In this document: piece by piece, positions 16,426 to 25,865 of the stretch
Numbering within the stretch: position 1 is the stretch's first letter
How the letters are laid out: every line of letters begins with the position of its first letter
Source of the DNA: Pseudomonas chlororaphis
GTDB taxonomy: Bacteria > Pseudomonadota > Gammaproteobacteria > Pseudomonadales > Pseudomonadaceae
Length of the DNA stretch: 64,000 nucleotides
Assembly: GCF_000783395.1 (NCBI RefSeq)
Contig: NZ_JSFK01000016.1
Location: 62,001 to 126,000, forward strand
Reading direction: 5' to 3'
Program-made: the position numbers and the translations under genes
The notes under the pieces: model-generated
Database searches by the model: none
What the model was told of the DNA's origin: nothing
What the model saw: the letters and a program-made list of their open reading frames with translations, nothing else

Positions 16426-17754
16426 TTGGATTGGCACACCCTGCTCAACCGCGAACGCCTCGGCAAGCCGCTGCACAGCCCGCAAGAACTTGGCCGCAGC
16501 CCTTTTCACAAAGACCATGACCGCATCATTTTCTCCGGTGCCTTCCGCCGACTCGGGCGCAAGACCCAGGTGCACCCGGTCACCAGCAACGACCATATTC
16601 ACACGCGCCTGACCCATTCGCTGGAAGTCAGCTGCGTCGGCCGTTCGCTGGGCATGCGGGTGGGCGAGACCCTGCGCAGTGCCTTGCCGGAATGGTGCGA
16701 CCCGGCCGACCTCGGCATGGTCGTGCAGTCGGCGTGTCTGGCCCACGACATCGGTAATCCGCCGTTCGGCCATTCCGGTGAAGATGCCATTCGCCACTGG
16801 TTCCAGCAGGCGGCCGGACGTGGTTGGCTCGACGGCATGAGTGAAGCCGAACGCGGCGACTTCCTCAACTTTGAAGGTAACGCCCAGGGCTTTCGCGTCC
16901 TGACTCAGCTGGAGTACCACCAGTTCGACGGCGGTACGCGGCTGACCTATGCCACGCTCGGCACCTATCTGAAGTACCCGTGGACTGCGCGTCACGCCGA
17001 TTCTCTGGGCTACAAGAAACATAAATTCGGTTGTTATCAGAGCGAGCTGCCGCTGCTCGAACAGATCGCGCACAAACTGGGCCTGCCGCAAATCGAAGAC
17101 CAGCGCTGGGCGCGTCACCCGCTGGTGTACCTGATGGAGGCCGCCGACGACATCTGCTACGCGCTGATCGATCTCGAAGACGGCCTCGAAATGGAGCTGC
17201 TGGAGTACGCCGAAGTCGAATCCTTGCTGCTCGGGCTGGTGGGTGATGATCTGCCGGAAACCTATCGTCAGCTCGGCCCGCAGGATTCGCGCCGACGCAA
17301 ACTGGCGATCCTGCGCGGCAAGGCCATCGAGCATTTGACCAACGCCGCCGCACGCGCATTTGTCGAGCAACAGGACGCGCTGCTTGCCGGCACGCTGCAC
17401 GGCGATCTGGTCGAACACATGCACGGCCCGGCCAAGCGTTGCGTGTTGAATGCCAAGGACATCGCCCGCAAGAAAATCTTTCAGGACAAACGCAAAACCC
17501 TGCATGAAATCGGCGCGTATACCACGCTGGAAATTCTGCTCAATTCGTTTTGCGGCGCCGCGCTGGAACAACACAACGGTCGCACGCCGTCGTTCAAAAG
17601 CCGGCGCATTCTCGATCTGCTGGGCAGTAACGCACCGGATCCGCAGGGTTCGTTACACACCTCGTTTCTGCGCATGATCGATTTCATTGCCGGCATGACC
17701 GACAGCTACGCCAGCGACATGGCGCTGGAAATGACCGGCCGCTCCAGTCACTGA
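16426..17754 (+). CDS. dgt: Deoxyguanosinetriphosphate triphosphohydrolase (dGTPase)
   Basis: The 442-residue HD-superfamily enzyme cleaves dGTP to deoxyguanosine and triphosphate. Metal-binding residues are visible in HTRLTHSLEV and LAHDIGNPPFGHSGEDAI, with the later Asp in EAADDICYALIDLEDGLE. The length fits the short Pseudomonas-type dGTPases. The TTG start is preceded by GGAGAG about 9 bases upstream. In P. aeruginosa, as I recall, dgt likewise neighbours the Roc2 sensor/regulator genes. Confidence 0.93.
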   Translation: MDWHTLLNRERLGKPLHSPQELGRSPFHKDHDRIIFSGAFRRLGRKTQVHPVTSNDHIHTRLTHSLEVSCVGRSLGMRVGETLRSALPEWCDPADLGMVVQSACLAHDIGNPPFGHSGEDAIRHWFQQAAGRGWLDGMSEAERGDFLNFEGNAQGFRVLTQLEYHQFDGGTRLTYATLGTYLKYPWTARHADSLGYKKHKFGCYQSELPLLEQIAHKLGLPQIEDQRWARHPLVYLMEAADDICYALIDLEDGLEMELLEYAEVESLLLGLVGDDLPETYRQLGPQDSRRRKLAILRGKAIEHLTNAAARAFVEQQDALLAGTLHGDLVEHMHGPAKRCVLNAKDIARKKIFQDKRKTLHEIGAYTTLEILLNSFCGAALEQHNGRTPSFKSRRILDLLGSNAPDPQGSLHTSFLRMIDFIAGMTDSYASDMALEMTGRSSH

Positions 17755-17761
17755 CCCCGAA

Positions 17762-17797
17762 ACATGCGGGCGGCCATGACATTGGTCACCCGCATGT
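17762..17797 (+). terminator. Hairpin after dgt
   Basis: ACATGCGGG and CCCGCATGT are perfect 9-base arms with an inner TGAC/GTCA extension. No T run follows, so it is a possible Rho-dependent or 3'-stabilising structure rather than a classic terminator. Confidence 0.4.
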
Positions 17798-18109
17798 CAT
17801 GTCGACCCGCATGCTATTGACGAATGACTGATATCACCGGGAAAGCCACTATTACCAAGCATCGGATCTGCAACTTTAAACATCTATAAAACCCCATTTA
17901 CAACCAGCACTTGCAAATCAATGAAGTCAAACTATGAGGCCGTTCAAATCCTGTACTTCCTTACGTCAAACCTAGTTTGAACGTAGTCCGTTTCCTCATT
18001 AATTGTAGGAATAATCCGATAACGTGACTGGAGCCATGTCACTCCATGCGAGTGCTCATTCATCTGAGCTAAGGTGCGCGCTTTATTCGTGCTTGCATGG
18101 GATTTGATT
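17798..18109. other. AT-rich control region of the Roc2/BvgAS-like operon
   Basis: No gene seen. It contains a cluster of TCAAA-type elements: TCAAACT at 17927, TTCAAAT at 17943 and a palindrome TCAAAC-CTA-GTTTGA at 17966-17980. The elements are spaced about 16 to 23 bases apart and are candidate binding sites for the regulator encoded just downstream. Confidence 0.4.
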
Positions 18110-18736
18110 ATGAACTCCGTTTTTATTGTCGACGATCACCCGGTCATCCGTCTCGCCGTTCGAATGCTGCTGGAGCATGAAGGTTACAAGGTCGTTGGTG
18201 AAACCGATAACGGGGTCGATGCCATGCAAATGGTGCGCGAATGCATGCCCGACCTGGTCATTCTCGATGTGAGCATTCCCAAGCTCGACGGGCTGGAAGT
18301 GCTGGCTCGCTTCAACGCCATGGGCTCCCCCCTGAAAATCCTGATTCTGACGGCCCAGTGCCCGACACTGTTCGGCATTCGCTGCATGCAGTCCGGCGCA
18401 TCGGGTTATGTCTGTAAACAGGAGGAACTGAGCGAACTGGTCAGCGCAATAAAAGCGGTACTTTCCGGTTACAACTATTTCCCCAGCCAAGCATTGAATC
18501 CGGTTCGCAGCGACGATATCCGTTTCGCCGAACTGGAACTTTTCAAGTCCGTCAATGATCGCGAGTTAATGGTCTTGCAACTGTTCGCCCAGGGCCGCAC
18601 TAACAAGGAAATCGCCAAAGGCATGTTCCTGAGTAATAAAACCGTCAGCACCTACAAAAAACGCCTGATGCAAAAACTCAAGGCCAAATCCCTTGTAGAA
18701 CTTATCGAGATGGCCAAACGAAACGCACTCGTGTGA
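18110..18736 (+). CDS. rocA2: BvgA/RocA2-like response regulator
   Basis: The 208-residue NarL-family regulator has acidic pocket D8/D9, phospho-acceptor D53 in VILDVSIPKLDG, and a C-terminal LuxR helix-turn-helix (ELMVLQLFAQGRTNKEIAKG). I start at ATG 18110 because the receiver begins there; an upstream in-frame ATG adds 12 unconserved residues. The stop overlaps the start of the hybrid kinase by 4 bases. The pair resembles BvgA/BvgS and, by its position next to dgt, the RocA2/RocS2 pair of P. aeruginosa. The symbol rests on that recalled gene order. Confidence 0.88.
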   Translation: MNSVFIVDDHPVIRLAVRMLLEHEGYKVVGETDNGVDAMQMVRECMPDLVILDVSIPKLDGLEVLARFNAMGSPLKILILTAQCPTLFGIRCMQSGASGYVCKQEELSELVSAIKAVLSGYNYFPSQALNPVRSDDIRFAELELFKSVNDRELMVLQLFAQGRTNKEIAKGMFLSNKTVSTYKKRLMQKLKAKSLVELIEMAKRNALV

Positions 18737-21700
18737 GAGCCCGCATGCCCAGCCGTCTAAAGGACTATTTAATTGCGTTGAGCGCAGGTCTTTACCTGAG
18801 CAGCAACGTGTACGCCATGCCCGGCACTTCACCGGACTATGCCTTACTCAGCCGGTCGGCGAGCGAATCGGTGCCGGTCACCTTCGAACAGTCCCAACGG
18901 CAGTGGCTGCTTGAGCGTAACGAACTGGTTCTGGGCACCTCCGCGCCCGACTATCCGCCGTTTGACATGACGGTCAGTGGCAAGGATTACGAAGGCCTGA
19001 CGGCCGACTACGCCGGACTCCTCGGCCAAGCCACGGGCTTGCTGATCCGCGTGCAGCGTTTCCCCTCTCGGGACGCGGCGATTCGCGCGCTCCTCGATGG
19101 CCAGGTCGACCTGCTGGGTACTGCAAACGGGTACGAGGCAAGCAATGCCAACCTGGCGCTGTCGAAGCCCTATGCCATTGACCAGCCGGTGCTGGTCACC
19201 CGCGAAGACGAACCCCGCTCCCTCACCGAAGGCCTCGCCGGGCTGCGATTGAGTATGGTCTATCACTACTTGCCGTTGCCCGAAGTCAAGGCGCTGTATC
19301 CAAAAGCACTCATCACCTGCTACCCCTCCTACCAAAATGCGATCAACGCCGTTGCCTTCGACCAAGCCGATGTTTTTCTCGGCGACACCCTGTCCACGCA
19401 TTACATGATCAACAAGGGCTACCTGAACAACGTGCGGATGGCCAATTTCGGCAAGCAGGAAGCCCAGGGTTTCAGCTTCGCCGTGCGCCGCGACAACCCA
19501 CAACTGCTGGGCGTCATCGACACCGTACTCAAGGCTGTGCCGACCAGCGAACGTGAGAATATCGCCAAGCGCTGGAGCGCCGGCAGCGATCTGTTGCTCA
19601 CCGACCAGAAACTGCAACTGACCCAGCGCGAAGAATCCTGGCTCAAACAACACCCGGTGGTCAGCGTGGTAGTCAATGAAGCGTTTGCGCCGCTGACGTT
19701 CTTTGACAACGACGGCAATTTTCGCGGTATCAGTGCCGACCTGCTCGAACTGATCCGTCTGCGCACCGGCCTGCGTTTCGAGATCCGTCGCAGCCGCAAC
19801 GACGCGGAAATGATCCAGCAGATAGACCGCCATCAAGCCGATCTCATCGCCGCCTTATTGCCGACGGCGGAGCGCGAAAAAACCCTCAATTTCAGTCGTC
19901 CTTACCTGGAAAACTCCTACGTTCTGCTGACCCGTAAAAGCGCCGATGGTCCGACCAATCTGGGCCAGCTCAGAGACAAACAACTGGCGATTGCTCAGGG
20001 CAACCCGATGGTCGAGTATTTGCGCCGCGAGTATCCACGCATCCATTTGATCGAAACGGCGGATACCTTCAGCGCGGTGTCGCTGCTCGCGGAAGGCCAG
20101 GTCGACGGCGCGGTGAACTCGCTGGTGATTGCCAACTACTTCATTTCTTCGCGGATTTTTAACCAGCCGTTGCAAATCACCACCACCATCGGCACCGGAC
20201 AGGCTGCGTTTTCCCTGGCGACCGCCAGCGACAGCACGGAACTGGCGTCGATCATCAACAAGGCCCTGTTGAGCATCGCACCGGATGAACTGGGCGTGAT
20301 CAATGGCCGCTGGCGCGGTTACTCCACGGCATCGCAGAACATCTGGCACAACTACCAGCGCCTGTTCTATCAAGTGATCATCGGCGCGTGCCTGTTACTG
20401 CTGCTGCTATTGGCGTGGAACGCCTACATGCGCCACCAGATCAAACAACGCCAGGCGGCCGAACGTGCGCTGAACGATCAGTTCGAATTCATGCGTTCTT
20501 TGGTCAATGGTACACCGCACCCGATTTATGTTCGCGACCGCCAAGGCCTGCTGCAAAGCTGCAACGACAGCTACCTCGAAGCGTTCAAGGCCAGGCGCGA
20601 GGACGTCATCGGCAAAAGCGTCATTGAGGGCTCCCTGAGCAACGCGTTCGAGGCCGAGGCCTTTCAGGCCGATTACCTGCGCGTCATTACCGAAGGCACG
20701 CCGATGGTCGTCGACCGGCCATTACACATCGGCAACCGACGCCTGACGATCTATCACTGGATACTTCCCTACCGTGATTCCAGAGGCGACGTGAAAGGCA
20801 TCATTGGTGGCTGGATCGACATCAGCGAGCGCCGCCAGTTATTCGAGGAGTTGCGCACGGCCAAAGAACAGGCAGATGAGGCGAATCGGGCGAAAAGTAC
20901 GTTTCTGGCCACCATGAGTCACGAAATCCGTACCCCCATGAATGCGGTGATCGGCATGCTCGAACTGACGCTCAGACGCATGGATCAACAACACCCGGAT
21001 CGCTCTTCGATCGACACCGCCTACCACTCGGCCAAGGACTTGCTGGGTCTGATCGGCGATATTCTCGACATCGCCCGCATCGAATCCGGGCGTCTGAGCC
21101 TTTGTCCGGAACGGGTCAATCTGGTCGATACCGTTACGTCAGTGGCAAGGATCTTCGACGGCCTCGCCCGGCAGAAAAGCCTCAGCCTGCAAGTCATCTT
21201 CAATCCGCCGGATCTGGCCGTCGATGTGTATCTGGATCCACTGCGTTTCAAGCAGGTACTGTCGAATCTGGTCAGCAATGCCATCAAGTTCACCGAACAG
21301 GGACAGGTTCGGATCAGCCTGGATCTGATGAACACCGATGTGCCTGCCCGCGCCCTGATGCAATTGACCGTACAGGACAGCGGCGTCGGCATCAGTGCCG
21401 AGGATCAGCAGCGCTTGTTCGAACCGTTTGCCCAAGCGGAAAACAGTAGCCAGCAAGGCCGAAGCGGCGCAGGCCTGGGGCTGGTGATCAGTCGCAACCT
21501 GTGCGAAATGATGGGCGGACAACTGCAATTGAGCAGTCAGCCGGGCATTGGCACGCAGGTCTGCATCTCTCTGGCCCTGGAAACACTGCCGATACAGGTG
21601 AGCACGGTGAAAAGTGAACCCGCGATCAAGACCTCACAGGCACCGCTGCGCGTGCTGGTGGTCGATGACCATCCCGCCAATCGCTTGTTGATGTGTCAGC

Positions 21701-22389
21701 AACTGGAGTTTCTCGGTCATCACTTCAGCATTGCCGAGAATGGCTGCGATGGCCTGAAGCTATGGAAGGCCGGCCACTTCGATCTGGTGATTGCCGACTG
21801 CAACATGCCCTTGATGAATGGCTATGAACTGACCCGCGCCATTCGTCAGCATGAACTGCAGGCGCGCTGCCCGCCCTGCACCGTGCTGGGCTTCACGGCC
21901 AATGCGCAACCGGAGGAAATCCAGCGCTGCAAACAGGCCGGCATGAACGATTGCCTGTTCAAGCCCCTGAGCCTGAGCCTGCTCAGCCAATGGGTCGATG
22001 GCATCACGCCGACGGCAGCGCCAGCGGTCTTCAGCCTGCAAAAAATGAACATGCTGACCGGTGGCAACCCTGCGCAGGCTCGCCGTCTGTTGGCCGAATT
22101 GCTCAAAAGCAGCCGCCTGGACCGCCAGGAACTGCTCGAGTTATCGCCCGAACACGACCGCGGCGCGCTGGCGGTGGTCGCTCACAAGATCAAAGGGGCC
22201 GCGCGCATCGCTCAGGCATCGCGCGTGATCGAGTGTTGCGATGCCCTTGAGCAGGCTTGCGCCGAGGCAATGTCGACAGATGAAGTCGCTCGCCGTTGGG
22301 AGGCGAGCAACCAGGCGATGCTCGATCTCGAGCACGCCTTGCAGCAACAATTGGCGGTGTCGGATCAAAGCACAATGAGCTTGCCTTAA
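18733..22389 (+). CDS. rocS2: BvgS/RocS2-like unorthodox hybrid sensor kinase
   Basis: The 1218-residue protein has an N-terminal signal peptide, two periplasmic SBP_bac_3 (Venus-flytrap) domains (about 55-285 and 300-535), a membrane helix near 550, a PAS domain (about 580-705), HisKA with His730 in MSHEIRTP, a HATPase, a receiver with Asp1022 in VIADCNMPLMNGYE, and a C-terminal Hpt with His1151 in AHKIKGAARIA. All four relay residues are intact, so it should run a full His-Asp-His phosphorelay to the adjacent regulator. The GTG start overlaps the regulator stop. Confidence 0.93.
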   Translation: MRARMPSRLKDYLIALSAGLYLSSNVYAMPGTSPDYALLSRSASESVPVTFEQSQRQWLLERNELVLGTSAPDYPPFDMTVSGKDYEGLTADYAGLLGQATGLLIRVQRFPSRDAAIRALLDGQVDLLGTANGYEASNANLALSKPYAIDQPVLVTREDEPRSLTEGLAGLRLSMVYHYLPLPEVKALYPKALITCYPSYQNAINAVAFDQADVFLGDTLSTHYMINKGYLNNVRMANFGKQEAQGFSFAVRRDNPQLLGVIDTVLKAVPTSERENIAKRWSAGSDLLLTDQKLQLTQREESWLKQHPVVSVVVNEAFAPLTFFDNDGNFRGISADLLELIRLRTGLRFEIRRSRNDAEMIQQIDRHQADLIAALLPTAEREKTLNFSRPYLENSYVLLTRKSADGPTNLGQLRDKQLAIAQGNPMVEYLRREYPRIHLIETADTFSAVSLLAEGQVDGAVNSLVIANYFISSRIFNQPLQITTTIGTGQAAFSLATASDSTELASIINKALLSIAPDELGVINGRWRGYSTASQNIWHNYQRLFYQVIIGACLLLLLLLAWNAYMRHQIKQRQAAERALNDQFEFMRSLVNGTPHPIYVRDRQGLLQSCNDSYLEAFKARREDVIGKSVIEGSLSNAFEAEAFQADYLRVITEGTPMVVDRPLHIGNRRLTIYHWILPYRDSRGDVKGIIGGWIDISERRQLFEELRTAKEQADEANRAKSTFLATMSHEIRTPMNAVIGMLELTLRRMDQQHPDRSSIDTAYHSAKDLLGLIGDILDIARIESGRLSLCPERVNLVDTVTSVARIFDGLARQKSLSLQVIFNPPDLAVDVYLDPLRFKQVLSNLVSNAIKFTEQGQVRISLDLMNTDVPARALMQLTVQDSGVGISAEDQQRLFEPFAQAENSSQQGRSGAGLGLVISRNLCEMMGGQLQLSSQPGIGTQVCISLALETLPIQVSTVKSEPAIKTSQAPLRVLVVDDHPANRLLMCQQLEFLGHHFSIAENGCDGLKLWKAGHFDLVIADCNMPLMNGYELTRAIRQHELQARCPPCTVLGFTANAQPEEIQRCKQAGMNDCLFKPLSLSLLSQWVDGITPTAAPAVFSLQKMNMLTGGNPAQARRLLAELLKSSRLDRQELLELSPEHDRGALAVVAHKIKGAARIAQASRVIECCDALEQACAEAMSTDEVARRWEASNQAMLDLEHALQQQLAVSDQSTMSLP

Positions 22390-22436
22390 CTATGCTTGGC
22401 GCTGAGCAGTGAGTTAACCATCATGGAGAGCCAGAA

Positions 22437-25382
22437 ATGCCCAGCCCACTGCGCCCGGAGCAACGCCGGTTCCCGCTGCATGTGCACATCAGCGTCATGT
22501 TCACATTCCTCTTGCTGCTCACCGGGGTCGTGCTGGGGCTGTTCAATTACCGCCAGACCACGCAGATCATCCTGTCGAGCAGCGAGAAGCTGTTCGAGCG
22601 GATCGAACAGGACATTCGGCTGGACATGTCCGCCACCTATCAGCCGATCCGCCACCTGCTGAGTTTGCTGGCCGAAAACCCCGCCACTCAGGCCGCTCGC
22701 CTCGAACAACGCTTGCCCTTGCTCCGACCGTTCAGCCAGTCGCTCGTCGACAACCCGAATCTGGCCTCGCTGTACCTGGGTTATGCCAATGGCGATTTTT
22801 TCATGGTGCGGCCGTTGCGCAGCGCCGCTTTGAAGACGCTGCTCAAGGCCCCGGATGCGGCGGCGTACCAGGTCTGGAGTATCGAGCATGACCCGCAGGG
22901 CGCGGCGCACTCGCAGTCACTGTTCTTCGATCAGGCACTGACGCCGATCAGCCGTCAGGACAACCCCGAGGACCGCTACGATCCGCGCAGCCGTGCGTGG
23001 TTCAAAGATGCACGCCAGCAAAACCAACAGATCACCACCGAGCCCTACGTGTTTTTCTCCACGCACAACGTCGGCACCACGCTGGCCCGACGCAGCGGCG
23101 AAAACGCCGTCATCGGCGCGGACCTGACGCTGGTCGCCCTGTCGGCGGCGCTGAGCAAACATGTGGTCACACCGTCCACCGACATCGCCCTGTTCGATGC
23201 CGACGGCAACGCCGTGGCCTACCCCGACAGCCAGCGCCTGATCGTCGATGGCAGCACGGCACATCTGGCCAAAGCAGCGGATCTGAGCCCTGGCCTGCAC
23301 GCCCTCTTGTCCGGCACTCACACCGGCAATCGGTTGCAAGCGGATGGTCGCCAGTGGATCGTCGCCCGTAGCAGCATTCAGGAGGGTGGCCCGAAAGGTT
23401 TGCAGTTGGCGCTGCTGGTGCCGGAAGACGAACTACTGGTCGATGCCTACCGCTTGCGCTGGCAAGGCGCGCTGATCACCTTGGCGACCCTGCTGTTGTG
23501 CCTGCCGCTGGGTTGGGTGATTTCGCGGATTCTGGTCAAGCCACTGCATGCGCTGGTCAAGGAAGCGGACGCGATCCGCAGTTTCGATTTCAATTTTCCG
23601 CTGGCCCGCCGCTCGCCGGTGCTGGAAGTCGACCAGTTGAGCGTGTCGATGGCGCGGATGAAGGACACCCTGGCCAGTTTCTTCCGGATCACCGACACCC
23701 TCGGCGCCGAAACCCGCTTCGCCCCCCTGCTGCAGCGGGTGCTGTTCGAAACGGTGCAGATTGCCCAGGCGCAGGCAGGCCTGATCTACCTGCGTGAAAG
23801 TGACAGCAGCCGCATGGAACCTTACGGACTGGTGATCGATGGCACGCCTCAGGCGCTGGAAGTGTTCGACATTCAGGGCCACGACCTGCAACTCAGCAAC
23901 GGCCCGGAATGGTTCGAACAATTGGTCAGCGCCAATAACGTGGTGAGCAACTTCGGCGTCGATCAGGCCGGGGATCTGCAGAAAGTCCTGCTGGCGATGC
24001 AATCGCCACGGGTCCATTTGATCGGCATCCGCTTGCACAATCGCCACGACGAGACCATCGGCCTGTTGATTCTGCTGGTCAACGACAGCGGTGCGGCGGC
24101 TGACATGGAAAAGCTGCGGCCCGACCGTATCGCTTTCCTGCAAGCGGTCTCCGGCGCGGCGGCGGTGAGTATCGAGAGCCAACGCCTGCAAGCCCGCCAG
24201 AAGCAGTTGCTCGACGCCTTTATTCAGTTGCTCGCCGGTGCCATCGACGCCAAGAGTCCGTACACCGGCGGGCATTGCCAGCGGGTGCCGGAGCTGACGC
24301 TGATGCTCGCCCAGGCAGCGGCGGCCAGTCAGGCGCCCGCCTTCAGTGCCTACCAGCCCAGCGAGGATGAATGGGAAGCCTTGCACATTGCCGCGTGGCT
24401 GCACGATTGCGGCAAGGTGACGACGCCGGAGTACGTGGTCGACAAGGCGACCAAACTGGAAACCATCAACGACCGTATTCATGAAATCCGCACCCGCTTC
24501 GAAGTGCTCAAGCGTGATGCCTGGATCAGCTTTTGGCAGGCGCGGGCCTTGGGCGGCGATGAGACAGCACTGGCGCAATTGCGCGACGCCACGCTGGCGG
24601 CGCTCGATGACGATTTTGCGTTTGTCGCGCGCTGCAATCTGGGCAGTGAGGCCATGGCCGAAGCGGATCTGCAACGCCTTGATCATCTGGCGCAACGCAC
24701 CTGGCTGCGCACCCTTGACGACCGCTTGGGCGTGTCATGGGAAGAAAACCGGCGCCAGGCACGCACGCCGGCACCGAGTTTGCCGGTCAGTGAAAAGCTT
24801 CTGGCAGACAAGCCCGAGCACTTGCTCGAACGGCACCCGAACGAGTTGATTCCCGAAGACAATCCATGGGGTTTCAAGCTGGATGTACCGCGCTACAAAT
24901 ACAATCGCGGCGAGCTGTATAACCTGAGCATCAGCCGCGGCACTCTGACCCGCGAAGAACGTTACGTCATCAATCACCACATGGTGCAGACGATCATGAT
25001 GCTCAGCCACCTGCCCTTCCCCGGCCACCTCGACAGCATTGCCGAAATTGCCGGCGGTCATCATGAAAAAATGGACGGCACCGGTTACCCGAAACGCCTG
25101 AAGCGTGAGGACATGAGCCTGCCGGCGCGGATGATGGCGATTGCCGATATCTTCGAGGCGCTGACCGCAGCCGATCGCCCATACAAAAAAGCGAAAACCT
25201 TGAGTGAGGCGCTGGCGATCATGGCCACCATGTGCCGTGAAGCGCACATCGATGCCCAGCTGTTTGGTTTGTTCATTAACGAAGGCGTGTACATGCAGTA
25301 CGCCGTGCGTTTTCTCGATCCCGGACAGATCGACAACGTGGACCCGGCCAGCCTGCTGCACAAGGCTGGCCTCACCGCGTGA
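22437..25382 (+). CDS. Membrane HD-GYP c-di-GMP phosphodiesterase with a large insertion in the catalytic domain
   Basis: The 981-residue protein has a membrane helix near residues 20-42, a periplasmic Cache-like sensor to about 340, a second helix, a HAMP linker, a GAF-like region (about 420-590) and a C-terminal HD-GYP domain. The HD pair is at His656-Asp657 (LHDCGKV) and the HHEKMDGTGYP motif at about 875-885. Normally these lie about 60 residues apart; here 219, so roughly 150-160 residues are inserted. The metal and GYP residues appear intact. It lies 47 bases after the hybrid kinase and may share its transcript. Confidence 0.9.
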   Translation: MPSPLRPEQRRFPLHVHISVMFTFLLLLTGVVLGLFNYRQTTQIILSSSEKLFERIEQDIRLDMSATYQPIRHLLSLLAENPATQAARLEQRLPLLRPFSQSLVDNPNLASLYLGYANGDFFMVRPLRSAALKTLLKAPDAAAYQVWSIEHDPQGAAHSQSLFFDQALTPISRQDNPEDRYDPRSRAWFKDARQQNQQITTEPYVFFSTHNVGTTLARRSGENAVIGADLTLVALSAALSKHVVTPSTDIALFDADGNAVAYPDSQRLIVDGSTAHLAKAADLSPGLHALLSGTHTGNRLQADGRQWIVARSSIQEGGPKGLQLALLVPEDELLVDAYRLRWQGALITLATLLLCLPLGWVISRILVKPLHALVKEADAIRSFDFNFPLARRSPVLEVDQLSVSMARMKDTLASFFRITDTLGAETRFAPLLQRVLFETVQIAQAQAGLIYLRESDSSRMEPYGLVIDGTPQALEVFDIQGHDLQLSNGPEWFEQLVSANNVVSNFGVDQAGDLQKVLLAMQSPRVHLIGIRLHNRHDETIGLLILLVNDSGAAADMEKLRPDRIAFLQAVSGAAAVSIESQRLQARQKQLLDAFIQLLAGAIDAKSPYTGGHCQRVPELTLMLAQAAAASQAPAFSAYQPSEDEWEALHIAAWLHDCGKVTTPEYVVDKATKLETINDRIHEIRTRFEVLKRDAWISFWQARALGGDETALAQLRDATLAALDDDFAFVARCNLGSEAMAEADLQRLDHLAQRTWLRTLDDRLGVSWEENRRQARTPAPSLPVSEKLLADKPEHLLERHPNELIPEDNPWGFKLDVPRYKYNRGELYNLSISRGTLTREERYVINHHMVQTIMMLSHLPFPGHLDSIAEIAGGHHEKMDGTGYPKRLKREDMSLPARMMAIADIFEALTAADRPYKKAKTLSEALAIMATMCREAHIDAQLFGLFINEGVYMQYAVRFLDPGQIDNVDPASLLHKAGLTA

Positions 25383-25865
25383 TCAGCAGTCGGTCAGACG
25401 CAGGAAAATCGCCGCCAGTTGCTCGATACCGACCTGATCCTGCTCAGCAAAACGCGCCAGCTTCGGGCTGTCGAGATCCAGTACACCGATCAGGCGCCCC
25501 TCCTTGACCAACGGCACGACCAGTTCACTGTTCGAAGCGCTGTCGCAGGCGATATGCCCGGGGAACGCGTGCACATCTTCAACGCGCTGAGTTTGCAGAG
25601 TGGCCGCCGCCGCACCGCACACGCCACGCCCGAACGGAATGCGTACGCAGGCGATCTGCCCCTGAAACGGGCCGAGCACCAGTTCTTCGTTGCGATTGAG
25701 GTAAAAACCCGCCCAGTTCAGATCATCGAGCTGGTTGAACAGGAACGCCGAAAACTGCGCGGCGTTGGCGATGAAATCGCGCTCGTCCGCCAGCAGCGAT
25801 TCCAGTTGTGCGGCCAACATGCCATAGCCTTCGAGGCCCTGGCCGCTTTGTTGCAAATCAATCAT
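25383..25865 (-). CDS. msrC: Free methionine-(R)-sulfoxide reductase (fRMsr, GAF type)
   Basis: The 160-residue protein is a single GAF domain with the signature of free-methionine-R-sulfoxide reductases: NWAGFYL, CVRIPFGRGVCGAAAATLQT, then HIACDSASNSELVVPL. The three cysteines in this span match the catalytic and resolving cysteines of MsrC. It reduces free Met-R-O using thioredoxin. ATG 25865 overlaps the stop of the upstream ATPase gene (ATGA). Its end abuts the convergent HD-GYP gene with no gap. Confidence 0.9.
   Translation of the reverse strand: MIDLQQSGQGLEGYGMLAAQLESLLADERDFIANAAQFSAFLFNQLDDLNWAGFYLNRNEELVLGPFQGQIACVRIPFGRGVCGAAAATLQTQRVEDVHAFPGHIACDSASNSELVVPLVKEGRLIGVLDLDSPKLARFAEQDQVGIEQLAAIFLRLTDC

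Noticed and set aside
16420..17574. Minus-strand open frame opposite dgt
   Set aside because: Antisense shadow of a well-conserved enzyme.
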